Under the pieces are notes generated by a model. It was not told the origin of the DNA, did not search any database, and saw only the letters and a list, made by a program, of their open reading frames with translations. From the NCBI GenBank assembly GCA_964567665.1, contig CAZMNN010000017.1, forward strand, positions 1 through 51,928: a DNA stretch of 51,928 bases. The letters are read 5' to 3'. This document shows, one piece after another, positions 24,976 to 33,078 of the stretch; positions within the stretch are counted from its first letter, which is position 1, and every line of letters begins with the position of its first letter. This DNA comes from UBA1731 sp964567665. Lineage in GTDB: Bacteria; Verrucomicrobiota; Kiritimatiellia; RFP12; UBA1067. The position numbers were made by a program, and so were the translations under genes.

Positions 24976-25071
24976 CAATCCGGCAATGCGCTGGAGTGCG
25001 TACAGAAGAACTATCAGGATGATGCCGGCAATTACGCTTGGCTTGATTCTTCGTGTCCTTTTCTCTTTCAT
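24973..25071 (-). CDS. Candidate 32-aa single-pass membrane peptide
   Basis: Small reading frame between the DUF2490 gene and phoB: basic N-terminus (MKEKRTRRIKPS), then one hydrophobic helix (VIAGIILIVLLYALQRIAGL) and a stop. A positive-inside, single-TM arrangement is convincing by shape, and it fits exactly in the 133-nt gap of the phosphate operon. There is no clear Shine-Dalgarno before ATG 25071, and coding is not proven. Similar short peptides often modulate transporters or sensor kinases; that role here is speculation. Confidence 0.4.
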   Translation of the reverse strand: MKEKRTRRIKPSVIAGIILIVLLYALQRIAGL

Positions 25072-25099
25072 GCGATATGTGCCGTTTGGTGTCGGAATT

Positions 25100-25807
25100 T
25101 CAGAATGAGAATGCGATGTCGAGTCCGTACACGTTTGTCGCGCTCCACGATGATGTGGAGGTGTCCTTGTCGTGCTGAACCATGAAGTAAAGGTTGCAGG
25201 AGAGGCTGTCCAAAGATGGTATCGGCCTGAACGAGAGGCCGATCTCGGCGCGGTTCCGGTTGAAAAGGTCTGAATCGCCCGATTTCGGCCTGTCCGACAG
25301 AAACACCTCGTTCGAGACGTACGGCGATATGCGGAAGTCGGTGACGCTCCATGACGTTCTGAGCCTGAAGCGTTCGCGGTAGCGCATGTAGGCCTGCGCG
25401 TTGTGCTTGTCGCATAGCTCAAAACGCGACCTGAAATCGAACTTGAGCATCCAGAACTCCGGTGCCGTGAAGCAGAGATCAGTCGTCTGCCGCTGCTCCG
25501 AGAGGAGATGCCTTTCATCCGGTCTGCGCTCCCGCACGATGCGATGCCCGATTGCCGCCTTGAAGTACGGAGAGAACCTGTAGCCGACAAGCATCAGGGT
25601 CTCCTCATCCAGGAACCTGACGCTGTCGAACTTCAGCCTCTCTTCAACGGAGAGGTACAATCCGTTCTCGAACGGCGAACATTCCGCGCTGAATTTTAGC
25701 CAGGCCTGGTTGTCGTCTGCAGATGCCGCCGTGGTGAACGCACAGGCGGCGACCGCAGCGGTTGCGGCCGCCAGCCATCGGGCGGAGTGTGTGCGCGGCC
25801 TGCGCAT
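25100..25807 (-). CDS. DUF2490 family outer-membrane beta-barrel protein
   Basis: 235 aa with a signal peptide (ARWLAAATAAVAACAFTTAASA, cleaved near residue 27). The remainder alternates polar and hydrophobic residues, with repeated aromatic girdles and a terminal aromatic (SATNVYGLDIAFSF), typical of a 10-12-strand barrel in the DUF2490 family. ATG 25807 shares TGATG with the stop of the Na/Pi cotransporter gene, fixing the start and showing coupling. Function of the family is unknown; its place in a phosphate operon suggests a role in passage of phosphate compounds or in envelope adaptation, which is inference only. Confidence 0.75.
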   Translation of the reverse strand: MRRPRTHSARWLAAATAAVAACAFTTAASADDNQAWLKFSAECSPFENGLYLSVEERLKFDSVRFLDEETLMLVGYRFSPYFKAAIGHRIVRERRPDERHLLSEQRQTTDLCFTAPEFWMLKFDFRSRFELCDKHNAQAYMRYRERFRLRTSWSVTDFRISPYVSNEVFLSDRPKSGDSDLFNRNRAEIGLSFRPIPSLDSLSCNLYFMVQHDKDTSTSSWSATNVYGLDIAFSF

Positions 25808-27489
25808 CACCGGGCGAACGAGTTGGCGCGTGTTGCGATGTTGCCGAGGTGGCGCGAGATGTCGCGGAGGCCTGAAAGCACGGAGAGGAACGCAATCCCG
25901 TTTGTCGCCGTGCCTTCGGACGACTGCAGCCATGCGGCAAACGTGCGGGACAGCGCCTTTGCCATCGCGTGGATGCTGCGCTCCGTCTCTTCTGGATCGC
26001 CGGCGAACTGCCTGGCGCCGCGCACGGAGTTCACGGTTTCATGGGCGAACTCGCGAACCTTGGCGATGATGTCCTGCAGCTGGTCGGTGAGTTCGGACGG
26101 AACGCTCTCCTTCTTGATGCGCGACGTCTTCCGGTATATGTGCAGGGCGAGGTCTGATATGCGCTCCGCGTCGCCGATGCAGTGGATCATCTCCGGAATC
26201 ATCTGTGACTGGCTGTCCGTCAGCTTGTGCTGGGAGATGCGGATAAGGTAGTCGCGGATGCGGCTGTGCGTCTCGTCGATCTCGTTCTCCGCCTTTTGGA
26301 CGGACTCTTCATCAACGTTGGCCTTTCCGAGGCAGTTGTTGAGGGACGCCGATGCGACGGTCCATGCGCGGCGCGTCATGTCCGCTATCGCGACGGTCAC
26401 TGCGCTGAGCGCCATCTCCGGCGCCGCCAGAAGATGCGGCTCAAGCGTGACGGTATGCTGCGCCTTGCCGTCGGGGATGATCTTCCTGCAGAGGCTCGCG
26501 AGAAGCGGGATGAAGGACGTAAGCACGATCACGTTGGTTACGTTGAATATCGTGTGGGCCATCGCCACATAGCGGCCTGGGGTGCAGCCGTTGATGCCAT
26601 CGCCCTCGGTGAACATCGCGACAAGGTGGAAATACGCCGGTGCGCTTACGCCGTCAGAGCCGGTGAACACGAACAAGAACGACGTCACGACAAGTGTCAC
26701 GCCGATTACGTTGAAGAGCGCGTGGGCGAGCGCTGTTCTCCTTGCGTTGGCGTTGGTGCCGATGGCCGCGAGGGCGGCGGTGATCGTCGTTCCGATGTTG
26801 TCGCCAAGTACGATCGGCACAGCCGTCCAGACGTTGATAAGCCCGGAGCTGGCAAGTGCGATGGTGATGCCGATCGTGGCGGATGAACTCTGCACGACCA
26901 TCGTGCACAGAGTGCCGATGGCGACGGCGCCCATCACGTTCAGGAACGGGAGATGTCCGGTGGCGGACGGAGAGCAGTCGAACTTCGAGAAGAACGCGAT
27001 GAATTCTGGGAGTTTGGCCACGGCTTTCAGTTCATGGGACATCATGCCCATTCCGAAGAAGAGAAGACCGAATCCGAGGACGGTGCGCCACGCGCCGCGA
27101 GACATTGTGCGCTTGGCGAACATCAGCCCCGCGACGCCGAGGATGACGGCGGGAAGGGCGATGTCGTCCAGGTTGAACGACACCAGCTGCCCGGTGACGG
27201 TTGTTCCGATGTTCGCGCCGAATATCACGCCGATCGCCTGCTGAAGCGAAAGAAGTCCGGCGTTGACGAATCCGACCGTCATCACGCTTGTGGCGGACGA
27301 GCTTTGTATTATCATCGTGACCACGCCGCCCGCAAGAATCGCCGCCACGCGGTTCCGGGTGATGTAGGCGAGAACAGTCTTCATCTTGTCGCCGGCTATC
27401 TGGGTGAGTCCTTCCGACATCAGCCCCATGCCGTATACGAATATGGCGAGACCGCCAAATACCGATATCGTGAATTGCGTTATGTCCAT
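25807..27489 (-). CDS. Na+/phosphate cotransporter family protein with PhoU-like tail
   Basis: 560 aa. Eight or more membrane segments in two inverted repeats, each with the family hallmark QSSSAT (MIIQSSSATSVMTVGF and VVQSSSATIGITI), as in NptA/YjbB Na/Pi transporters. A cytosolic helical C-terminal region (~350-560) resembles PhoU, which in this family tunes Pi flux. AAAGGT lies about 6-10 nt before ATG 27489. It leads the minus-strand operon with DUF2490, phoB and phoR. Direct repeats upstream (27544-27571) probably bind PhoB. Whether the net flux is uptake or export of phosphate is not evident; the starvation-type control argues for uptake. Confidence 0.9.
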   Translation of the reverse strand: MDITQFTISVFGGLAIFVYGMGLMSEGLTQIAGDKMKTVLAYITRNRVAAILAGGVVTMIIQSSSATSVMTVGFVNAGLLSLQQAIGVIFGANIGTTVTGQLVSFNLDDIALPAVILGVAGLMFAKRTMSRGAWRTVLGFGLLFFGMGMMSHELKAVAKLPEFIAFFSKFDCSPSATGHLPFLNVMGAVAIGTLCTMVVQSSSATIGITIALASSGLINVWTAVPIVLGDNIGTTITAALAAIGTNANARRTALAHALFNVIGVTLVVTSFLFVFTGSDGVSAPAYFHLVAMFTEGDGINGCTPGRYVAMAHTIFNVTNVIVLTSFIPLLASLCRKIIPDGKAQHTVTLEPHLLAAPEMALSAVTVAIADMTRRAWTVASASLNNCLGKANVDEESVQKAENEIDETHSRIRDYLIRISQHKLTDSQSQMIPEMIHCIGDAERISDLALHIYRKTSRIKKESVPSELTDQLQDIIAKVREFAHETVNSVRGARQFAGDPEETERSIHAMAKALSRTFAAWLQSSEGTATNGIAFLSVLSGLRDISRHLGNIATRANSFAR

Positions 27490-27518
27490 TTCTTTTTACC
27501 TTTTTTTGTATGGCGCGA

Positions 27519-27571
27519 ATTCTATGAAAAGAAGATGAGACATCCGTTAGGATTCCGTTAGGATTCCGTTA
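27519..27571 (-). promoter_or_regulatory. Pho-box-like triple direct repeat and -10 box of the phosphate operon
   Basis: TAACGG occurs three times on the minus strand at 27571-27566, 27560-27555 and 27549-27544, exactly 11 bp apart, with the 5-bp link GAATC conserved between copies. A -10 TAGAAT lies at 27524-27519, 19 nt after the last copy, where a -35 box is lacking. Eleven-bp-phased direct repeats replacing the -35 are the hallmark of PhoB-family operators. Confidence 0.65.
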
Positions 27572-27618
27572 AAATCGCCATGGCGGCGGGGGCGACAGCC
27601 CTCCGTGCTGAGTTTTGA

Positions 27619-27624
27619 TATAAT
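27619..27624 (+). promoter_or_regulatory. -10 box of the helicase gene
   Basis: Perfect TATAAT, 7 nt before ATG 27632, without a Shine-Dalgarno; the start would be leaderless. The -35 is poor. It lies divergent from the phosphate operon, 48 nt from its repeats. Confidence 0.6.
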
Positions 27625-27631
27625 CTCCGCA

Positions 27632-29695
27632 ATGATAGACTTTGAGAAAGAGCTGAACGCCGAGCAGTGCGCGGCGGCGACGGCGGATGGAGGCCCGATA
27701 CTTGTGCTGGCGGCGGCGGGCACCGGCAAGACGCGCACACTTGTCCATCGCGTTGCGTACCTGATAGGGAACGGAGTGCCCGCATCGCGTATCCTTCTGC
27801 TTACGTTCACGAACCGCGCCGCGCGCGAGATGACGGAACGCGCCGAAGTGCTGATAGGCTCAGGCGTGGACGGCATATGGTCAGGAACGTTCCACTCAAT
27901 CTGCGCAAAGTTCCTGCGCAGGTACGGAAGCTTTCTGGGATACAGGCCCGACTTCACCATTCTTGACGAAGAAGACCAGAAGAAGGCAATGGGAAGGATC
28001 GTCAAGGAGGTCGCAGGAAAGGATGCAAAGGATTTCGTCAAGAAGGAGTTCATCCTCAAGCTGATATCCGATGCGGCAAACCGCGAACTGAACTTCGAGG
28101 ATCTTGTCAAGATCCAGCAGACAAAGATTGCGCTCGACGTCGAAAAGGTGGTTGAGTGCGGCGCGAGATACGCCGCACTCAAAAAGGAACTCGGCGCGAT
28201 GGACTTCGACGACCTGATCGTGAACGGCCTCAGGCTCGTTCGGGACGTCGAAGGTGTGCGCAACGAATTGCAGGAGCGGTTTCTCCACGTCCTTGTTGAT
28301 GAATACCAGGACACCAATTCGGTGCAGGCGCAGTTCACCGACATCCTGGCGGCGAAGCACCGCAACCTCATGGTCGTCGGCGACGACTTCCAGTGCATAT
28401 ACACGTGGCGCGGGGCGCAGTTCGAGAACATCATGGAGTTTCCGAACCGGTGGGACGGATGCCGAATCATCAAGCTTGAGCGCAACTACCGCTCGCTCTC
28501 GCCGATTCTCGACGTCGCGAACACGGTGATGAAGGACGTGTCCCATCAGTTCGAGAAGACGCTTCGCCCGTTTCGCCGAGAGCAGGGGCTGTCACCGCAG
28601 ATATACAGAATGTGGGACGGCCGCGCACAGGCGGAGCTGATTTTGAAGCTCGTTGAGCATCTGCGTGGACAGGGGTTCAGGTACAAGGACATCGCTGTGC
28701 TGTACCGTTCGCACTACACATCGATAGACATACAGCTTTCCCTCACAAGGGCGCGGATGCCGTTCCGCATCACGAGCGGCGTAGGCGTGTTCGAGCAGCT
28801 TCACGTGAAGGATGTGCTGTCCTTCCTCAGGCTCATGTTCAACCCGGCCGACGAGATGAGCTTCTTCCGCCTGTTCGGGCAGCTGCCGGGCGTCGGCGAG
28901 GCCTCCTTGCGGCGCTACTGGACGAAACTCGGCCGCAGCTTCGATCCCGGCAGCGGAATGGATCGGATGTCTCTCGATTCCATGCTCACGCCAAAGGCGA
29001 AGGCTGGTTGGGAGGGGATGCAGAAGGCATTTGCCGCCGCACGCGGACACATCGAGGCCGGCGACGGCGGAAAGCTGATCGAGGACTACGTCCGCTTCTT
29101 CTACGGCGACCATCTGCGCCGCCAGTTCGAGGAGGAGGATGCCGCCGGCAGGCTCGACGATCTCGCCGAACTGCAGTCGCAGATTGCGTCGTTCAGGACG
29201 GGGTTGCGCGGCTTCCTTGAAGAGGTCGCCCTGATGACGAATCTCGACGCCCAGAACAAGTCATCGATCGGCGATGACCATATGCAGCTCAGCACGGTTC
29301 ACCAGGCGAAGGGAATGGAGTGGCCGGTGGTGATCCTTCCGTGGCTCGTGGACACCGTGTTTCCGTCCTCAAAGAGCTTGGATGACGGGAACATCGATGA
29401 GGAGCGCCGTCTCTTCTACGTGGCGGTGACGCGAGCGAAAGATCGTCTGTATCTGTGCGTTCCGCGTTCGATGAAGCGTCCGGACGGCGGGATGCAGCCC
29501 ATGGAGGAGTCGCGCTTTGTGCGTGAGATTCCGCCGGAGCTGTACAACGAACACGAGGTGCGGTCGGTGACGCCTGCGTATGAACGTCCGCGCAGGTACG
29601 ACAGTTACGGATATGGAGACCGTTTCGGCGGTGCTGGCGGCGGATCGTCGCGGGGCCGTCAGGAGCGGAACTGGAAGACTACGTGGAGGCGGTAG
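27632..29695 (+). CDS. UvrD/Rep/PcrA-type superfamily 1 DNA helicase
   Basis: 687 aa. All SF1A motifs can be read: Walker A AAAGTGKTRTL (~30), TFTNRAAREM (Ia), DEYQDTN (II), GDDFQCIYTWRGA (III), LERNYRS (IV), STVHQAKGMEW (V) and VAVTRAKDRLYL (VI). An ATP-driven 3'-5' translocase acting in repair or replication restart. The C-terminus is a Gly/Arg-rich tail (YGDRFGGAGGGSSRGRQER) that may bind DNA or partners, as in PcrA relatives. ATG 27632 is supported by the TATAAT 7 nt upstream; an earlier in-frame start at 27605 would lie before that promoter. Which of UvrD, Rep or PcrA it corresponds to is not settled. Confidence 0.93.
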   Translation: MIDFEKELNAEQCAAATADGGPILVLAAAGTGKTRTLVHRVAYLIGNGVPASRILLLTFTNRAAREMTERAEVLIGSGVDGIWSGTFHSICAKFLRRYGSFLGYRPDFTILDEEDQKKAMGRIVKEVAGKDAKDFVKKEFILKLISDAANRELNFEDLVKIQQTKIALDVEKVVECGARYAALKKELGAMDFDDLIVNGLRLVRDVEGVRNELQERFLHVLVDEYQDTNSVQAQFTDILAAKHRNLMVVGDDFQCIYTWRGAQFENIMEFPNRWDGCRIIKLERNYRSLSPILDVANTVMKDVSHQFEKTLRPFRREQGLSPQIYRMWDGRAQAELILKLVEHLRGQGFRYKDIAVLYRSHYTSIDIQLSLTRARMPFRITSGVGVFEQLHVKDVLSFLRLMFNPADEMSFFRLFGQLPGVGEASLRRYWTKLGRSFDPGSGMDRMSLDSMLTPKAKAGWEGMQKAFAAARGHIEAGDGGKLIEDYVRFFYGDHLRRQFEEEDAAGRLDDLAELQSQIASFRTGLRGFLEEVALMTNLDAQNKSSIGDDHMQLSTVHQAKGMEWPVVILPWLVDTVFPSSKSLDDGNIDEERRLFYVAVTRAKDRLYLCVPRSMKRPDGGMQPMEESRFVREIPPELYNEHEVRSVTPAYERPRRYDSYGYGDRFGGAGGGSSRGRQERNWKTTWRR

Positions 29696-29765
29696 TCGCC
29701 GCTTCTTGGAAACGGACATTCGTGCCGCAAGGCGGAATGACGCAGATAAGATGAAAGGGTACGTG

Positions 29766-31796
29766 ATGAACATGAAGGGCGCAATCCTTGTTTCGGCGGC
29801 GATGCTTGCAGCGGCGGCATTTGCCGGAACTTTCGAGACCGGCGGATGCTTCGCGAGATGGAACGGCGATTCGCTGACAGTGGGCAACGGCGCATTTGAG
29901 CGCACGTATTCCGTCATAGACGGCGAGTTGAGGACGGCATCAATCAGAAAGCCATCGGGCGGCGAATGGATGCGCAACGCTGCGTCAGGCAAGAGAGGTG
30001 CGATGCCGGAACCTGTGTGCTCTGCGGAGAGGCGCAATCCTGCCGGGTCGGAGGGGCTTGCCGTAAGAGTGACCGTCGGCGGGAACACCACGATACTGCG
30101 CGTCTATCCGGGCGTCTCCGGTGTGCTGAAGGAGCAGGGGTGGAAGCGTCCGATCCCGGAGATTGTCGTCAGGCAGACGGCAAACGAATACAGGAAGATT
30201 GCCGGAAGGGGCTGGGCATTGCCGTCCAAGGCGAGGGAGGTGGGCGACAGCATTCCGCTTTCCCCGATGCACATCCGCGTCACGAGCATTACGCTGTTCG
30301 ACCAGACCGACATACGCAACGACCTCGTAAAGCGGAACGACTGGCTGATGCCGTCCTGCCAGATTGCGGAGGCTGTCTCCACTACGGCGCTTGACGTGCG
30401 TGATTCGGCGACTGGCGACGGACTTGTGTTCCTGCGCCTTGCGCCGATGCCGATATCGCGTCCGACGGACATTCCGGACTTCGTGGTGTCGCCATCCGAC
30501 CGCACGGTCATTACCTTGGCGAACGGATACCCGCTCGCCGAGCTGACCTACTCCGGTGGCGAGGCGGGGCGCATTCGGGCATTGCAGGATCTGCAGCGGG
30601 CGATACGTCCGTACAGGGCCGGACGTGACGGCATATTCCTGTCGAACACCTGGGGCGACGGAAACCAGGACAGCCGCATCAACGCCGATTTCCTCATGAA
30701 GGAGGTCGAGGCGGCGGCCGACATCGGAGTGGACGTCATACAGGTCGATGACGGTTGGCAGCGCGGACGCACGGCGAACTCCAAGAAGAAGCTCCTTCCT
30801 GGCATCCCCAAGGCGTGGAGCGACTTCCGTGCAGTCGATCCGCATTTCTGGGATCCGGACGAAGAGCGTTTTCCGCAGGGGCTCGCGCCGCTTGCCGCCG
30901 CCGCAAAGGCGAAGGGGCTTGTGTTCGGGATATGGTTCGGGCCGGACTCCTCCGACGACCTCAAGCATTGGGAGGAGGATGCCGACTGTCTGCTGGACTA
31001 CTACCGCAAGATGGACGTACGCTACTTCAAGATCGACTCCCTGCACATAACGACGCCGCTCGGCTTCGAGCGCAACAGGAAGTTCTTCGACAAGATGCTC
31101 ACGGAGTCCAATTCCGACATGGTGTTCGATCTCGACTGCACGGCCGGCATCCGGCCCGGCTACTTTGGTCTGATGGACATCGGGCCGCTGTTCGTCGAGA
31201 ACCGCTACCAGCGGGAGCGCGACGCCCGCGCATACCGTCCGCACCTCACTCTCCGCAATCTGTGGACGCTGTCGCAGGTGGTCGATCCTGTCCGTCTGCG
31301 CATGGAGCTGATGAACCCCGGCAAGAACCAGTCCGGCTACGCCGGCGATCCGCTTGCGCCGCACCTTTGGCCAGCCGATGCGCTCTTTGCGATCGCCATG
31401 GTGGCGTCGCCACTCGGCTGGATGGAGCTTTCAGACGTGCCGCAGGATGTCCGCGCCGCCTGGCGTCCGCTGATTTCTCGCTGGAAACGCGAAAGGGCGG
31501 CCATGCACGGTGGAACGATCTATCCCGTGGGACAAGAACCTGATGGCTTTGCGTGGACAGGATTCCTCTCGTGCGCGAAGGACAATGCGAGTGCGTACGC
31601 CATACTGTTCCGCGAGCGTTCGCGGGATGACGAATTCTCCTTGGAGCTTTCCGGCTACCTTCCGTCAGGAGTCTCCTTCAGGAAGGCGGAGGTGATTGGC
31701 GGACGCGGCAAGGCGGAGCTTGACGACGGCGGTACGGAACTTGAGGTGGAGATTTCGGCGGAGCTTGATTTCGCATGGATCAAGCTGACGCGCTGA
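29766..31796 (+). CDS. GH36-type alpha-galactosidase, secreted
   Basis: 676 aa. Signal peptide MNMKGAILVSAAMLAAAAFA; ATG 29766 has AAAGGG 6 nt upstream, better than the in-frame ATG at 29751. A beta-sandwich N-terminal domain precedes a TIM barrel with the clan GH-D pattern: FLSNTWGDGNQD, VIQVDDGWQRG and RYFKIDSLH, in which the Asp after KI (about residue 424) is the expected nucleophile. The usual KWD is KID here. Then FDLDCTAGIRPGY and the GYAGDPLAPHLW region. Releases terminal alpha-galactose or a related sugar. It is 70 nt after the helicase gene and ends shortly before a tRNA promoter. Family good; exact sugar uncertain since divergent GH36 members act on other alpha-linkages. Confidence 0.8.
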   Translation: MNMKGAILVSAAMLAAAAFAGTFETGGCFARWNGDSLTVGNGAFERTYSVIDGELRTASIRKPSGGEWMRNAASGKRGAMPEPVCSAERRNPAGSEGLAVRVTVGGNTTILRVYPGVSGVLKEQGWKRPIPEIVVRQTANEYRKIAGRGWALPSKAREVGDSIPLSPMHIRVTSITLFDQTDIRNDLVKRNDWLMPSCQIAEAVSTTALDVRDSATGDGLVFLRLAPMPISRPTDIPDFVVSPSDRTVITLANGYPLAELTYSGGEAGRIRALQDLQRAIRPYRAGRDGIFLSNTWGDGNQDSRINADFLMKEVEAAADIGVDVIQVDDGWQRGRTANSKKKLLPGIPKAWSDFRAVDPHFWDPDEERFPQGLAPLAAAAKAKGLVFGIWFGPDSSDDLKHWEEDADCLLDYYRKMDVRYFKIDSLHITTPLGFERNRKFFDKMLTESNSDMVFDLDCTAGIRPGYFGLMDIGPLFVENRYQRERDARAYRPHLTLRNLWTLSQVVDPVRLRMELMNPGKNQSGYAGDPLAPHLWPADALFAIAMVASPLGWMELSDVPQDVRAAWRPLISRWKRERAAMHGGTIYPVGQEPDGFAWTGFLSCAKDNASAYAILFRERSRDDEFSLELSGYLPSGVSFRKAEVIGGRGKAELDDGGTELEVEISAELDFAWIKLTR

Positions 31797-31830
31797 CTGT
31801 AAAAAATGTTGGAAGTTTTCATTTGGGCTA

Positions 31831-31859
31831 TTGACTTGCGAACGCTGATTTGATATCTT
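31831..31859 (+). promoter_or_regulatory. Promoter of tRNA(CAU) and the downstream genes
   Basis: TTGACT (31831-31836), 17-nt spacer, TATCTT (31854-31859), about 12 nt before the tRNA 5' end. Confidence 0.75.
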
Positions 31860-31871
31860 ATGCGTCTCAAA

Positions 31872-31947
31872 GGCGAGATAGCTCAGTCGGTAGAGCGCAG
31901 GACTCATAAGCCTAAGGTCAAGGGTTCGATCCCCTTTCTCGCCACCA
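31872..31947 (+). tRNA. tRNA with CAU anticodon (elongator Met, or Ile2)
   Basis: 76 nt including encoded CCA. Acceptor GGCGAGA/TCTCGCC, D arm GCTC/GAGC and T arm AAGGG/CCCTT all pair. The loop CTCATAA has CAU. G1-C72 pairs, so it is not an initiator. The anticodon stem CAGGA/GCCTA pairs at only three of five positions (27-43 is C-A and 31-39 is A-G). Distinguishing tRNA-Met from lysidine-modified tRNA-Ile2 is not possible by eye. Confidence 0.93.
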
Positions 31948-31977
31948 CTTTTAGAAAGAACAAAGAAGGATAGAACA

Positions 31978-32193
31978 ATGGGTACAGGTCGTACACTACG
32001 CAAGGAATCGCACGTCCGTCCGTGCAAGACGCCTGCAGGAAAGGCTCGCAAGCGTTCCGCGCAGCGTCGTCGTCTCGTCAAGTTCGGTCTTGGTGAGGAC
32101 GAGGTCAAGATTATGAGCGATGAGAGCGTGCGTGTGCTCGTGCAGCGTCCTACCGCCGTCAAGAAGATGCTCGCCAAGCGCGCCGCCAAGTAA
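31978..32193 (+). CDS. Small basic protein of the Verrucomicrobia/Chlamydiae type
   Basis: 71 aa, strongly basic (Lys/Arg about one third), no Cys. It resembles the family of small basic, probably ribosome- or RNA-associated proteins restricted to Verrucomicrobia, Chlamydiae and relatives (TIGR04137-like), with GRTLRKESHVRPCKTPAGKA and a VKKMLAKRAAK end. GAAGGA is placed about 8 nt before ATG 31978. Sits 30 nt after a tRNA gene, probably on the same transcript. Useful as a lineage marker; molecular role unknown. Confidence 0.75.
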   Translation: MGTGRTLRKESHVRPCKTPAGKARKRSAQRRRLVKFGLGEDEVKIMSDESVRVLVQRPTAVKKMLAKRAAK

Positions 32194-32202
32194 CGTACGG
32201 CC

Positions 32203-33066
32203 ATGACGTGCGTCTATTGTTCGGTTGACGAACAATGCGTCAATCCCCTCTTCGAGGTATTCGATGGAGGGGATTTCGTTTTGTCTTCATACCGCGACAT
32301 CGAGGAATCCGCGACGACGATGCAGATCTTTTTCCCTGAGCCGGAAGGGGATGGCGGAGCGATGCGGAACGCGGCAACGGCGGCGCTGAAGTCCGCCCTC
32401 GACATCATCGGGATAGATCCGGAGATAAAGGTTCGCACCTTTCCGGACGAGGACTGGACGCTTTCCTACCGTCTGCATTTCAAGACCACCGTCCTTTCGC
32501 CGCGTCTGGCCGTTGTGCCGGCGTGGGAGAGGTATGAGCCGACGGATGGACAGAAGGTGCTGCGCATAGATCCCGGCATGGCGTTCGGGACCGGCAACCA
32601 TGCAACGACGCGGGCCTGCCTTGAGTACATTGCGGAGGCAGAAGTCCGGCCGACGTTTCTTGATGTGGGCTGCGGTAGCGGCATACTCGCCGTGGCGGCA
32701 AAGCTTCTCGGTTTCGGCGACGTGCGCGGATTCGACATCGATGTAGATGCCGTAAGGGTTGCGTCGGAGACTGCGGAGGCGAATGGCGCGGACGTGACGT
32801 TCTTCCGTGGAGACCTTTCGGGGATAATGGCCGGCAGCGGAGAGATACCGCCAGCGGATTTCGTTGCGGCAAACGTTCTTGGACCTGTTCTGATCCGCTT
32901 TGCGGAGCGGATATCTGCGCTTGTCAAGCCGGGCGGATGCCTGATTCTCTCCGGGATACTTGATGAACTTTATCCGGAAGTCAAGGCTGAGTACGAAAGG
33001 CGTGGCTTCAGGGAACGTTCCTCTAAGCTTGTCGGTGAATGGCGCACGGGACTTTTTGCGAAATAA
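32203..33066 (+). CDS. prmA: Ribosomal protein L11 methyltransferase
   Basis: 287 aa. Class I SAM methyltransferase: the block DPGMAFGTGNHATTRACLE is the PrmA hallmark, followed by motif I FLDVGCGSGILAVAA, acidic motif II GFDIDVD and the NPPY-like AANVLGPVLI (PrmA normally N-I-L-A). Trimethylates N-terminal and Lys residues of L11. Starts 9 nt after the small basic protein and is likely co-transcribed, extending the translation theme. Start ATG 32203 lacks a clear Shine-Dalgarno, but length fits the family. Confidence 0.93.
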   Translation: MTCVYCSVDEQCVNPLFEVFDGGDFVLSSYRDIEESATTMQIFFPEPEGDGGAMRNAATAALKSALDIIGIDPEIKVRTFPDEDWTLSYRLHFKTTVLSPRLAVVPAWERYEPTDGQKVLRIDPGMAFGTGNHATTRACLEYIAEAEVRPTFLDVGCGSGILAVAAKLLGFGDVRGFDIDVDAVRVASETAEANGADVTFFRGDLSGIMAGSGEIPPADFVAANVLGPVLIRFAERISALVKPGGCLILSGILDELYPEVKAEYERRGFRERSSKLVGEWRTGLFAK

Positions 33067-33078
33067 CCGGAATTTCCC

